Notes under the pieces: generated by a model
What the model saw: the letters and a program-made list of their open reading frames with translations, nothing else
The model's database searches: none
Told to the model about the DNA's origin: nothing
Assembly (NCBI RefSeq): GCF_014385005.1
Contig: NZ_JACRSZ010000017.1
Span: forward strand, 8,899-72,898
Direction of reading: 5' to 3'
From: Jingyaoa shaoxingensis
GTDB lineage: Bacteria; Bacillota; Clostridia; Lachnospirales; Lachnospiraceae
DNA length: 64,000 nt
In this document: in pieces, positions 1-7,043 of the stretch
Position numbering within the stretch: the stretch's first letter is position 1
How the letters are laid out: every line of letters begins with the position of its first letter
Made by a program: the position numbers and the translations under genes

Positions 1-2
1 GA

Positions 3-152
3 GAGCGTGATGACGCTGATGTTAAGGCAAGAATGGATATAGCACTGAATTTGTGGTCAGAAGGAGAACATGATCTTGATAAGATCTCAAGAACTACAAA
101 ATTGTCAATAGAGCAGGTTCGGAGAGCGATAACGGTTGTTCAGCCGGCTTGA
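3..152 (+). CDS. C-terminal end of an unidentified protein (5' truncated by window)
   Basis: An open frame enters from the window edge and runs 49 codons to TGA. It has an acidic start (ERDDADVK) and a helical stretch ending in LSIEQVRRAI. Tails of this kind, with a short helix and a predicted HTH-like end, occur in Rpn/PD-(D/E)XK transposase-like nucleases, but the fragment is too short to assign. It could also be any small regulator with a helical tail. Confidence 0.4.
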   Translation, partial: ERDDADVKARMDIALNLWSEGEHDLDKISRTTKLSIEQVRRAITVVQPA

Positions 153-311
153 TGTCAAAGTATATCAACTGTGTAATTTACAAGATATTTTGATATAAAA
201 TTGTCATGGTTAGGATTGTTAGTTGGAATTTTAGCATGCTGCTCTGTCATATATTCTCAAAAGATTAAAGGTAACTTTCAACTGAAATTTGCATTATCTG
301 GAGGTACGATT

Positions 312-356
312 ATGGCAAACGGTGGAATGGTTTATGAGTATTGTGTAACAAAGTAG
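312..356 (+). other. possible 14-codon leader peptide
   Basis: An ATG preceded at good spacing by GGAGGT (near 300-305) opens a 14-residue frame (MANGGMVYEYCVTK) that stops just before a strong hairpin and a UvrA-like gene start. The arrangement resembles attenuation leaders of ABC-type resistance genes, but the hairpin lacks a U-tract. It may instead be the tail of a deleted gene that gained a start by chance. Confidence 0.25.
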
Positions 357-366
357 CTTCATAAAG

Positions 367-410
367 GCAAAAGCGTATTGTGGTTTATACGACCGGCAAT
401 ACGCTTTTGC
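367..410. terminator. 14-bp perfect hairpin upstream of the UvrA-like stub
   Basis: GCAAAAGCGTATTG and its exact reverse complement are separated by 16 bases. The hairpin sits between the 14-codon frame and the UvrA-like start. The 3' side runs into TGTATAATAGG rather than a T-tract, so it is either a weak terminator or a regulatory stem; a TATAAT at 413-418 may be a -10 element. Confidence 0.45.
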
Positions 411-454
411 TGTATAATAGGATAAGAAAATTGTTATACGGAAAGGATAAGAAA

Positions 455-834
455 ATGAAGGAACAGAATCATCCGAATGTGATTAAAATTCGAAATGCAC
501 ATGTTCATAACCTGAAACATATTAATGTGGATATTCCACTAAATAAGATTGTGGGAATTGCCGGAGTATCCGGTTCCGGGAAGTCATCTCTTGCACTTGG
601 AGTGCTGTATGCGGAAGGCTCACGGAGATATCTGGATGCGTTATCGACTTATACCAGACGCAGAATGACGCAGGCTCCGAGAGCGCAGGTGGACGAGGTG
701 CTGCATATTCCAGCGGCACTGGCATTACACCAAAGACCGGGGGTTCCGGGAATCCGAAGTATATTTGGAACCGGATCGGAACTGTTAAACACATTACGAC
801 GGATGTTTTCAAGACTTGCAAATCACAGTTCAAA
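455..834 (+). pseudogene. UvrA-like ABC ATPase, N-terminal stub
   Basis: The frame starts at an ATG after GAAAGGATAAG and encodes about 125 residues typical of the first nucleotide-binding domain of UvrA paralogues. It shows IRNAHVHNLKHINVDIP, the P-loop GVSGSGKSSLA, and GSRRYLDALSTYTRRR. Similarity stops near RMFSRLANH, where a UvrA protein would continue into its zinc-binding region. After that the frame holds unrelated residues that are antisense to the DUF6061-like gene at 838-1074. Full-length UvrA proteins are roughly 750-950 residues, so this is a remnant without DNA-repair or resistance function. A UvrA-like C-terminal stub lies at 11,254-11,436 on the same strand. Confidence 0.8.
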
Positions 835-837
835 ACT

Positions 838-1074
838 TTATAATTCTAAGGAATCTTCAGCATCTACCCACATCTGCAAATTTTCATCAAGATATAACCT
901 TGCATATTCTAATGGCTCATCAATTGCAAGCGATGTCAAAGCACAATCAGATCCAGGTGTGGTTTTTAAATTCTTTTCTGCTTCCCAGCAGTCAATGCGG
1001 AGCATATATCCCGCACAGGTATAAACATCAATGCTGTTGCAGTGTGGATTGTATTCTGCAAATATTGTTCTCAT
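838..1074 (-). CDS. small DUF6061-like protein
   Basis: A 78-residue acidic protein (MRTIFAEYNPHCNSIDVYT...), with AAGGAG eight bases before the start. The short beta-strand-rich start, the central 'IDCWEAE' and the 'DEPLEYARLYLDENL' stretch resemble small DUF6061 proteins found in mobile regions of Lachnospiraceae. I know no biochemical function for them. Its stop abuts the point where the opposite-strand UvrA-like stub breaks off, so it probably arrived with the insertion or deletion that truncated that gene. The family name is from memory and should be treated as tentative. Confidence 0.55.
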   Translation of the reverse strand: MRTIFAEYNPHCNSIDVYTCAGYMLRIDCWEAEKNLKTTPGSDCALTSLAIDEPLEYARLYLDENLQMWVDAEDSLEL

Positions 1075-1414
1075 CGTATCCCATCTCCTTATTATTCAAT
1101 CAATCATTAATTGTAAAAATTAAGAAGCATTTCAATCAGTTCACCATGTCAGTTTTATTTTGTGTTATACTGTTTTATAGATTTTTCTTGCCCTTGTATT
1201 TTCCCTTATCAGAGTCCGTAAACACTGGTGGGACGATATAACACAAGGGAAACAATAAGGGAAAGCTCACCTGTGACAAATCCAGTGTTTTCAAGGGCTT
1301 ACAGAGAATTTAATAACAAAATATAACAGTTATTAAATCTCTTAAAACAGGTGAAATCTCAATCGGAATTTATCAGAAAATGAGGAATAGTTGAAATGGA
1401 GGCGCTATAATAAC
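1075..1414. other. gene-free stretch with several inverted repeats
   Basis: No credible gene. A near-perfect palindrome at 1303-1342 (AGAGAATTTAATAAC ... GTTATTAAATCTCT) could be a terminator or protein site. AACACTGG near 1220 and CCAGTGTT near 1281 are complementary, as are CACCTGT near 1269 and ACAGGTG near 1347. Such nested inverted repeats suggest an old mobile-element end or folded RNA; nothing here identifies which. Confidence 0.4.
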
Positions 1415-1738
1415 ATGAAGATTGAAGGGAACCAGAAAGAACTGGATGCAATGGTAGAATTTCATAAGGGAAACCGTGTCGAGGGACTGAGACTGCAAGA
1501 AGAATTTGCAGCGGAATTTCGTAAGGAGTATAAAGACAAAGATCACTGTCCTTGCCTGAAAGTCTGTCGTTATCACGGAAACTGTAAGGAATGTGTAGCA
1601 ATCCACAGAGCGCATCAGGAACATGTTCCTAATTGTATGCGACCATTGATTAATAAAAAATTGAAATTGATGTCAGAATTAACAGAGCATACCTTGGCAA
1701 ATGAAATAGAAGCTCCACATGAGATTTTAAGAAAATAG
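1415..1738 (+). CDS. small cysteine-rich protein, possible metal binder
   Basis: A 107-residue soluble protein beginning MKIEGNQKELD. Start ATG 1415 is chosen because TGGAGG lies upstream; a TTG at 1391 is less likely. The middle carries a cysteine cluster, CPCLKVCRYHGNCKECVAIH followed by a further CMR, the spacing expected of a zinc or iron-sulfur knuckle. The rest is helical and charged. I recognise the motif from small uncharacterised clostridial proteins, sometimes annotated as LPS-biosynthesis-like, but no function is established. It is the first gene of the repeat-separated run of small genes that continues to 3732. Confidence 0.65.
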   Translation: MKIEGNQKELDAMVEFHKGNRVEGLRLQEEFAAEFRKEYKDKDHCPCLKVCRYHGNCKECVAIHRAHQEHVPNCMRPLINKKLKLMSELTEHTLANEIEAPHEILRK

Positions 1739-1772
1739 GCAAGTTAAATTCAAGTTTGACGGAGTAATAAAT

Positions 1773-2216
1773 ATGAAAATCCGAGAAGTGAATGAGAATA
1801 AAAAGCAATTTATAGCATTATTGTTATTAGCTGATGAGCAGGAAAATATGATTGATCACTATCTTGAAAAAGGTACTATGTATGTACTTGAAGATGGTAA
1901 TGTAAAAGCTGAATGTGTCGTTACTGATGAAGATAATGGAATACTTGAAATTAAAAATATTGCAGTTGATCCTCAGAATCAAGGACAGGGCTATGGGAAA
2001 GCATTGATTGACTTCCTTTCAAGTAAATATGCAGATGAATATTCTATTTTGCAGGTTGGAACAGGTGACAGCCCGTTGACCGTACCGTTTTATGAAAAAT
2101 GCGGATTTGTCCGATCTCACAATATTCCGAATTTCTTTACGGACAATTATGACCACCCAATTTATGAGTGTGGTGTACAGTTAATAGATATGGTATATTT
2201 GCAAAGATGTTTATAA
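1773..2216 (+). CDS. GNAT-family N-acetyltransferase
   Basis: A 147-residue GCN5-related acetyltransferase, which would transfer an acetyl group from acetyl-CoA to an amine. Motif A, the acetyl-CoA pyrophosphate loop, is seen as IAVDPQNQGQGYGKALIDFL, preceded by the beta-4 strand ILEIKNI. The later YEKCGFVRSHNIPNFF matches motif B. The substrate cannot be predicted; the FTDNYDHPIYECG tail is common in single-domain GNATs of Firmicutes. It stands alone, with short intergenic gaps on both sides and the palindromic array repeat beginning two bases after its stop. Confidence 0.85.
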   Translation: MKIREVNENKKQFIALLLLADEQENMIDHYLEKGTMYVLEDGNVKAECVVTDEDNGILEIKNIAVDPQNQGQGYGKALIDFLSSKYADEYSILQVGTGDSPLTVPFYEKCGFVRSHNIPNFFTDNYDHPIYECGVQLIDMVYLQRCL

Positions 2217-2217
2217 C

Positions 2218-2243
2218 TTCCAGTTTTTGAAACTGAGAAATCG
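2218..2243 (+). repeat. array repeat copy 1 (palindrome CAGTTT-TTG-AAACTG)
   Basis: TTCCAGTTTTTGAAACTG followed by AGAAATCG, directly after the GNAT stop. The core can fold into a 6-bp hairpin. It differs from the copy at 2679-2704 by one base across 26. Degenerate relatives lie after 1738 (AAATTCAAGTTTGAC) and after 3119. Confidence 0.75.
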
Positions 2244-2267
2244 TAATTGATGGGGGTAGTGTGAATT

Positions 2268-2672
2268 ATGAAAAAGATTGTATGTGCAATGCTATGTATT
2301 CTGCTTGTATTTAGTTTGAGTGCTTGTGGTGGAAGTGTTAATGAAGTAAACACGCATAATGTAGAATCTGAAATATATTCTGAAGAGGATATTGCAGCTG
2401 CTATTGACACCATAAAAAAAGAGTTTAAGAGCAACTGGAATGGATATACTCTTACAGAAATTTATTATGCAGGGGATGACAGCTCTAAAGACCATCAAGA
2501 TTGGGCAGATAGGAACAATGCAGATGAAGTCATTGTTTTGCTATCTTCATTCGATATTGATTCATCTGGAGGAGATGGTTCTCTGAATCCAAATAGTACA
2601 TACAATGATTGGAAGTGGATTTTAGTTAGAACAAATGGCGGACAATGGCAACATGTTGACCATGGATATTAA
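2268..2672 (+). CDS. small secreted lipoprotein
   Basis: A 134-residue protein with a textbook lipoprotein signal: MKK, a hydrophobic core (MLCILLVFSL), then the lipobox LSAC at residues 17-20, so it should be anchored outside the membrane by lipidated Cys20. The mature part is acidic and contains DWADRNNADEVIVLLSSF and ends GGQWQHVDHGY. This resembles DUF4829/DUF3887-type small lipoproteins, but I cannot name the family with confidence. It is the third gene of the small-gene array, with the repeat on both sides. Confidence 0.8.
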   Translation: MKKIVCAMLCILLVFSLSACGGSVNEVNTHNVESEIYSEEDIAAAIDTIKKEFKSNWNGYTLTEIYYAGDDSSKDHQDWADRNNADEVIVLLSSFDIDSSGGDGSLNPNSTYNDWKWILVRTNGGQWQHVDHGY

Positions 2673-2678
2673 AATAAA

Positions 2679-2704
2679 TTCCAGTTTTTGAAACAGAGAA
2701 ATCG
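2679..2704 (+). repeat. array repeat copy 2
   Basis: TTCCAGTTTTTGAAACAG followed by AGAAATCG, six bases after the lipoprotein stop. It matches copy 1 at 25 of 26 positions; the single change (T to A) breaks the outer base pair of the hairpin. Confidence 0.75.
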
Positions 2705-2723
2705 GTAGTTATGGATGTGAAAA

Positions 2724-3119
2724 ATGTATTTCACAGACGAAAAAGACTATATTATGCGAATGATAAAAGAAATGGTAAGAGTATTATTTTCTTTAATGTT
2801 TGGGAAAAAGTATGTTTCTGTTGAACTTGAAAAAGAAAATAAATATGAAGTATCAGGGAAAAATTTGAAAGATTTTCTTGATATGATTGATTCTGGGAAA
2901 ATTAACGAAGCAGAGAATATACTTTTAGATAGCATTGATTATACAGACAGAAATGAGGTAATGGCAGCAGCTCTTTTCTACCAATACCTTAGTGAGAAGG
3001 ATAGTGAGTTTTTGAAAAATAATAATTATACAAAAGAAGAAGTGATGTCTGGTTTTAAGCAATTACTTATGCAGTCAGGATATACTGATTTGCTATGTTT
3101 GGTCAAAGCTGAAGAGTAA
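2724..3119 (+). CDS. DUF6483-like cytoplasmic protein
   Basis: A 131-residue protein. Its start (DYIMRMIKEMVRVLFSLMFGK) is the hallmark I associate with DUF6483 of Clostridia. The remainder is helical, with a DFLDMIDSGKINEAENILLD segment reminiscent of TPR-like helices. There is no signal peptide and no catalytic motif. Function unknown. The ribosome site is weak (GGATGTGAAAA), yet the family start agrees with this ATG. Fourth gene of the array. Confidence 0.65.
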   Translation: MYFTDEKDYIMRMIKEMVRVLFSLMFGKKYVSVELEKENKYEVSGKNLKDFLDMIDSGKINEAENILLDSIDYTDRNEVMAAALFYQYLSEKDSEFLKNNNYTKEEVMSGFKQLLMQSGYTDLLCLVKAEE

Positions 3120-3173
3120 TGTAGAAAATTCAAAGAGATAAGAGTGATTGGCTGAAAGGAGAAATTGTATTAT

Positions 3174-3488
3174 ATGTTCTATATTGTTTTTGACTTTATG
3201 ATGGCAGTGATTATGTTTTTGTTTGGAATGTGGTTTTATAAATCAGAAGGAAAAGCTGCTAAATTCTTGTCGGGTTATAATATGAAATCAGCGGATGAAC
3301 GAAAGAAATACGATGAGAATGCTATGTGTAAGGCATATGGAAAAAGAATGATGTTTATGTCAGTTCCTTTTATTATTGGAATAATCATAGATATCCAATA
3401 TCAAGGAATAGGCTGTTGGATCGCATGGGGGATATGGCTTATTATGTTTGTTTTGTTGCTTATTGATAGACATAAAAGAGAATGTTAA
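3174..3488 (+). CDS. DUF3784-like small membrane protein
   Basis: A 104-residue protein with three hydrophobic segments (about residues 3-20, 58-76 and 80-97) and the cytoplasmic motif GYNMKSADERKKYDENA, which is characteristic of DUF3784 (Pfam). Start ATG 3174 follows AAAGGAG; a TTG nine bases upstream is the alternative. Function unknown. A second, truncated copy of this same gene lies inverted at 6356-6510, about 90% identical over the shared 3' end, which shows the cassette has been duplicated or re-acquired. Confidence 0.8.
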   Translation: MFYIVFDFMMAVIMFLFGMWFYKSEGKAAKFLSGYNMKSADERKKYDENAMCKAYGKRMMFMSVPFIIGIIIDIQYQGIGCWIAWGIWLIMFVLLLIDRHKREC

Positions 3489-3489
3489 A

Positions 3490-3516
3490 TTCCAGTTTTT
3501 GAAACTGAGGAATTTG
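3490..3516 (+). repeat. array repeat copy 3
   Basis: TTCCAGTTTTTGAAACTG followed by AGGAATTTG, directly after the DUF3784 stop. The perfect palindrome CAGTTT-TTG-AAACTG is present. Confidence 0.75.
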
Positions 3517-3534
3517 AATTTGGAGGATTGAATT

Positions 3535-3732
3535 ATGTGGAATGAATTAGGCATAAGCGGAGGAACCGCAATTGTTATTTTGATAGCACTATATTTTGTC
3601 ATTAAGTGGGCTGTGAAGAATGGTGTGAAAGAAGCATATAAGGATATTACCGGAAAGAAACCTGTTGAAGATGAAAAAAATGAAAAAGAGCTAGAAGGAC
3701 TGGTAAATGATTCACAAGACGCAAAAATTTAA
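3535..3732 (+). CDS. small single-span membrane protein (DUF6019-like)
   Basis: A 65-residue protein with one N-terminal membrane span (GTAIVILIALYFVIKWAV) followed by a basic then acidic cytoplasmic tail. TGGAGG precedes the ATG at proper spacing. The 'ALYFVIKWAVKNGVKEAYKDI' pattern recalls DUF6019 proteins, which often sit beside DUF3784. Function unknown. It is the last gene of the repeat-linked run and is followed by a terminator. Confidence 0.6.
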   Translation: MWNELGISGGTAIVILIALYFVIKWAVKNGVKEAYKDITGKKPVEDEKNEKELEGLVNDSQDAKI

Positions 3733-3744
3733 TATGAAATCTGA

Positions 3745-3784
3745 ACGTAGAGCGTATAGAGAAATCTATGCGTTCTATTTTTTT
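3745..3784 (+). terminator. rho-independent terminator closing the small-gene array
   Basis: AGAGCGTATAG pairs with CTATGCGTTCT (two G-T pairs) across a short loop and is followed by ATTTTTTTG. Confidence 0.75.
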
Positions 3785-3899
3785 GCTTATTTTTGAAAAA
3801 AGTGATTAAAAAACTATTGACATTTTGTTACTGGCAGTTGAACTATATGAGTATTGTAGGTGGATAAACATATATTGTACATTATGAAGAAGGTAATAG

Positions 3900-4841
3900 G
3901 TGAAGAACATGGGAAATGATATCGTCTTATTTATGGATGGAAATATACAATTAGAAGTACCAGTATCTCGAGATGGAGAATCGGTATGGCTGTCTGCGAA
4001 TCAAATGGCAGTTTTGTTTGATAAGGATGAAACTAATATTAGAAAGCATATAAATAATGTTTTTAGATCTTCAGAAGTTGATAAAAATAACAACACGCAA
4101 AAAATGCGTGTTGATGGAGTAAAACAGTCGGTTGCATTTTATTCTTTAGATGTGATTCTGGCAGTTGGATACAGAGTCAATTCACAAAGAGGTATAGCTT
4201 TTAGAAAATGGGCAAATAATGTTCTTAAACAGTTTATTTTGAAAGGCTATGCAATCAATGAAAAGCGTCTTCAGGCGCTTAAGAAAACAGTTGATATTCA
4301 GTCAAGGATGCTTGCAGATGCACTTGATATAGAGGAGAAAGATGTGCTCAGAGCTGTGAATGAATACACAGATGCATTGATTCTTCTAGATCAATATGAC
4401 CACCAGACATTAAGTAAGCCAGAGGGAAGTGCTCCGGTATACCGCATTACTTATGAAGAGTGTGTTCAGATGGTTGGTCAGATGAAGGATTCTTTTGAAA
4501 CAGATGTATTTGGTGTAGAAAAAGAGGCTGGTAAGGTAGAAGGGATTATTGCTGCTGTTTACCAGAGTGTATTTGGACAGGATGCGTATCCATCATTGGA
4601 AGAGAAAGCGGCGAATTTATTGTATTTTATGATAAAAGATCATCCATACGCAGATGGCTGTAAAAGAATTGCAGCATCACTGTTCCTGGAATTTTTAGAC
4701 AAGAACAATGCGTTGTTCTTGGATGGAGAGAAGAGACTCAGTGATGGAACGTTAGTAGCAATAACGTTAATGATTGCTGAATCAAAACCAGAAGAAAAAG
4801 ATGTGATGGTAAAACTGATAATGAATCTATTGAAATTATAG
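3900..4841 (+). CDS. RhuM-Doc/Fic fusion protein
   Basis: A 313-residue protein with two parts. Residues 1-135 match RhuM-like proteins (VWLSANQMAVLFDKDETNI, then YRVNSQRGIAFRKWA), a family found near KilA-N-type phage and pathogenicity-island genes. Residues 180-313 form a Doc/Fic fold with the loop HPYADGCKRIAAS near residue 248. This is closer to the Doc motif HxFx(D/N)ANKR than to the AMPylating HxFx(D/E)GNGR loop, so kinase-like modification of a target is possible but unproven. GTG 3900 follows AAGAAGG; ATG 3909 is the alternative. No separate antitoxin gene lies beside it, so the RhuM half may serve as regulator. It is followed by a terminator. Confidence 0.85.
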   Translation: MKNMGNDIVLFMDGNIQLEVPVSRDGESVWLSANQMAVLFDKDETNIRKHINNVFRSSEVDKNNNTQKMRVDGVKQSVAFYSLDVILAVGYRVNSQRGIAFRKWANNVLKQFILKGYAINEKRLQALKKTVDIQSRMLADALDIEEKDVLRAVNEYTDALILLDQYDHQTLSKPEGSAPVYRITYEECVQMVGQMKDSFETDVFGVEKEAGKVEGIIAAVYQSVFGQDAYPSLEEKAANLLYFMIKDHPYADGCKRIAASLFLEFLDKNNALFLDGEKRLSDGTLVAITLMIAESKPEEKDVMVKLIMNLLKL

Positions 4842-4932
4842 TGGCATTGCATCGTTTTTATATTACAACAGTATATGATGAGATGAACCAACCTTGTGCC
4901 CACTGGGCACGAAGTTGGCACAGTCACTACGG

Positions 4933-4960
4933 TGTCAGGAGAAATCCTGGCATCTTTTTT
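4933..4960 (+). terminator. rho-independent terminator after the RhuM-Doc gene
   Basis: TGTCAGGA-GAAA-TCCTGGCA forms a tight tetraloop stem and is followed by TCTTTTTT. Confidence 0.8.
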
Positions 4961-5499
4961 ATGTCTTTTTACACTTCAAAAAATAATCTTAAAAAATTTC
5001 TAAAATCATGTCCGATTTTGTCGCTCCCAATACAGAGTATATGGAAGGCAAATTGAAAATCCTCTGATTTCCAAAAATCACAAACGTAAAAGAGGTTCAG
5101 ACAGTTCTTCCGATTGCACCTTGACAATTGAAGGAGCTGATACATCTTGAGGAACATGCTTACCGGAGATAATCCGGCTCGTGAAGGCGAAGACTCCTAC
5201 GGGAAGAGCGAAGCAATAATGATACCACCGAAAGGTACAGGACCTCTGCTGAAACAGAGACTGTGACTGTATTTTTACAGCCGGGTTATCTGGAATGATA
5301 ACGATCAGATGTATATGTACAGACAAAGCCCAAATGCGAATACTTAGATTTTCTTATTTATATTATAGGAGAAATCCTGTAGTAAGTGGGGAATGGTTCG
5401 ACTCCATTCCTCATTTTTTCGTGCAGAAAATGCATAGATTATTATCCTGTTTGAAATACCGGGGAAAGGTGTTGCAGGAAGAAAGGGAGGACAAGAAGC
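4961..5499. other. gene-free stretch upstream of the SSB stub
   Basis: I find no supported gene. Open frames here are short and lack ribosome sites. The part 5140-5290 is GC-richer than its surroundings. At 5388-5412, GGGGAATGG-TTCGACT-CCATTCCTC forms a hairpin followed by ATTTTTTC; it is probably a terminator but also resembles the T-arm of a tRNA. Confidence 0.4.
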
Positions 5500-5730
5500 A
5501 TGAATACGATTGTTTTAATAGGTAGACTTGCCAGAAATCCAGAAACTAAGCTGGCATCTACGCAAAAGGGACAAACCAAAGTATCCAGGTTTCCACTGGT
5601 GGTAAAAAGAAATCGCACCAGCAAAGCATTTGTAGTGATGATCACAGCTTATGGAAATAATGCAGAATTTGTGGAGAAATATCTTGAAAAAGGAATTAAG
5701 ATTGCTCTCTCCGGAGAGTTAGTAATACAT
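5500..5730 (+). pseudogene. single-stranded DNA-binding protein, N-terminal part
   Basis: The frame begins at an ATG after GGGAGGACAAGAAGC and reads as an OB-fold SSB: MNTIVLIGRLARNPETKL, then AYGNNAEFVEKYLEKGIKIALSGEL. Similarity stops near residue 76, and the last dozen codons are antisense to the neighbouring KilA-N gene. The rest of the OB fold and the acidic tail are missing. SSB genes of this kind are usual passengers of conjugative elements, so this is probably a mobile-element remnant. No function expected. Confidence 0.75.
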
Positions 5731-5737
5731 CATTCAT

Positions 5738-6241
5738 CTATTCTGTTTTTTGCTGTTCACTTTTAGAAGTGAAATTAATATATTTGGCACGTTGTAAAAT
5801 TGAAATAACTGCATCAATGCTTTCTGGATTGGAAAAGCTCATGATAAAAAGCTTAAATTCCGGAGAAATCCATGAAGCAAACTCAAACGCTATATCCGTA
5901 TGAGCATAAGTACCGCCATATCGTCCCGATTTTGATACGATACCGATTGCATCCGTTGCTTTTATCCACTGTTGTGGTGTCAATGTAAAAGCATTATCTC
6001 CAGATTCTGCTTTAAACCTATCGAATTCGATAGGTTTAAAATTGGGATTGTGAATTTGTTCCCACAAGCCCAAAAATGAAATCGTAGAATGATTGCGCAT
6101 CCAGTTTGCTACCACGATAAAAGCATTGTCTGGATTTTTATATTTTGCAATATCAGTGAGTGAAATGTAAGCATCCTCATTAACAACATCGCCCATCACT
6201 CTGATTTCTGTTCCATTTGCATCTATTTTCATGTTTTTCAA
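5738..6241 (-). CDS. KilA-N domain protein with an unusual tail
   Basis: A 167-residue protein. Residues 1-130 match the KilA-N domain found in phage and mobile-element proteins: VNEDAYISLTDIAKYKNPD, VVANWMRNHSTISFLGLWE, then the signature GRYGGTYAHTDIAFEFASWI. KilA-N is thought to bind DNA. After ISPEFKLFI such proteins usually continue as a longer helical extension; here a short 'MSFSNPESIDAVISILQRA...' tail follows and the frame ends over the SSB stub. The tail may come from another gene joined at a deletion. A ribosome site before the start is weak. It may be functional as a small DNA-binding protein or be a shortened relic. Confidence 0.7.
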   Translation of the reverse strand: MKNMKIDANGTEIRVMGDVVNEDAYISLTDIAKYKNPDNAFIVVANWMRNHSTISFLGLWEQIHNPNFKPIEFDRFKAESGDNAFTLTPQQWIKATDAIGIVSKSGRYGGTYAHTDIAFEFASWISPEFKLFIMSFSNPESIDAVISILQRAKYINFTSKSEQQKTE

Positions 6242-6335
6242 TCTTGTTTTTCCCCCTTTCTACATTACGGACACTCTCTTTCAAAATAATTTTCTAATTT
6301 TTCTTTTCTATTTCTCGCCATATGTAATTGTCACA

Positions 6336-6355
6336 TCAATTTTCGCAACTGAAAT
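6336..6355 (-). repeat. degenerate array repeat beside the second DUF3784 copy
   Basis: Read on the minus strand, TTTCAGTTGCGAAAATTGA follows the stop of the truncated DUF3784 copy at the same place where TTCCAGTTTTTGAAACTGA follows the complete copy. The gene 3' end and its repeat have therefore moved or been copied together. Confidence 0.6.
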
Positions 6356-6510
6356 TTAACGTTCTCTTTTATGCCTAGCAATAAGCAACAAAACAAACAT
6401 AATAAACCATATCCCCCATGCAATCAAACAACCAATTCCTTGATATTGGATATCTATGATTATTCCAATAATAAAAGGAACTGACATAAACATCATTCTT
6501 TTTCCATATG
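6356..6510 (-). pseudogene. truncated inverted second copy of the DUF3784 gene
   Basis: On the minus strand this encodes the last 50 or so residues of the DUF3784-like protein (AYGKRMMFMSVPFIIGIII... to its stop). It is about 90% identical at the nucleotide level to 3334-3488. The homology ends sharply at 6510, where a plus-strand MFS transporter remnant begins. No start codon or ribosome site is present, so it is not expressed as a protein. Confidence 0.85.
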
Positions 6511-6511
6511 T

Positions 6512-6958
6512 GGTACGATTGCATCTATGTTGACATTGGGAAATTGTATTGGTTCTATTACAGGTCCCATTGTATTCTCTAAAATCAAAAATGTTAAAGT
6601 GTTTGTATCAGGAGCTGCCGTGTTGAGTTTTGCCGGAATTATTATGTGTTGGAGATTTCCGTCCATATTCGTTTTACACATACTGGTTCTTTATACTGGA
6701 ATTATGCTTGGAGCGTCAATGCCTATTTTCCTTTCCGCACCGGTTTTGTTAGAAGGACTTGGAACTAAATATGCAGGAAGTGCGGCGGGTGTCATCTCTA
6801 CATTACAGCTTCTTGGAGCTGTTTTGATTCCAACTTATATCTTAACACCGATTGCGGGAGATAATTATAGTTTGTTGTTTATGCTTGCATCCATATGTAT
6901 GGTAATTATGTTCCTCTGTGGGCTGTTACTCCCTCAGTTTGGAAACAATCAAAAGTAA
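6512..6958 (+). pseudogene. MFS transporter, C-terminal third
   Basis: About 148 codons of a major facilitator superfamily permease: GTIASMLTLGN, GPIVFSKIKNVKVFVSGAAVL and four hydrophobic spans ending CGLLLPQFGNN. This would be roughly TM8-TM12. The N-terminal two-thirds are absent; the frame opens exactly at the junction with the inverted DUF3784 copy. An ATG at 6527 has no ribosome site. The partial permease cannot transport. Substrate unknown. Confidence 0.8.
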
Positions 6959-7043
6959 GAATCACAAAATAAATGAAAATCTTCCTATGTTGCAATGAAA
7001 TTGCTGTCGCAAGCCAAATTTCAAGCATAGGAGGATGACCAAA

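Noticed and set aside
2218..3516. The 26-bp repeats as a CRISPR or as attC sites of a classical integron.
   Set aside because: They lie hundreds of bases apart around genes, and lack the GTTRRRY core and an IntI gene; kept only as an unexplained array repeat.
4841..5056. A 71-codon frame after the RhuM-Doc gene.
   Set aside because: It crosses a terminator hairpin and has no ribosome site.
5195..5215. GACTCCTACGGGA resembles the 16S rRNA 338 region.
   Set aside because: Only about 13 bases match and the flanks are not rRNA; taken as coincidence.
5380..5412. A TTCGACTCC hairpin that looks like the T-arm of a tRNA or tmRNA end, possibly an attachment site.
   Set aside because: No acceptor, D or anticodon arm can be built upstream; the run of T after it fits a terminator better.
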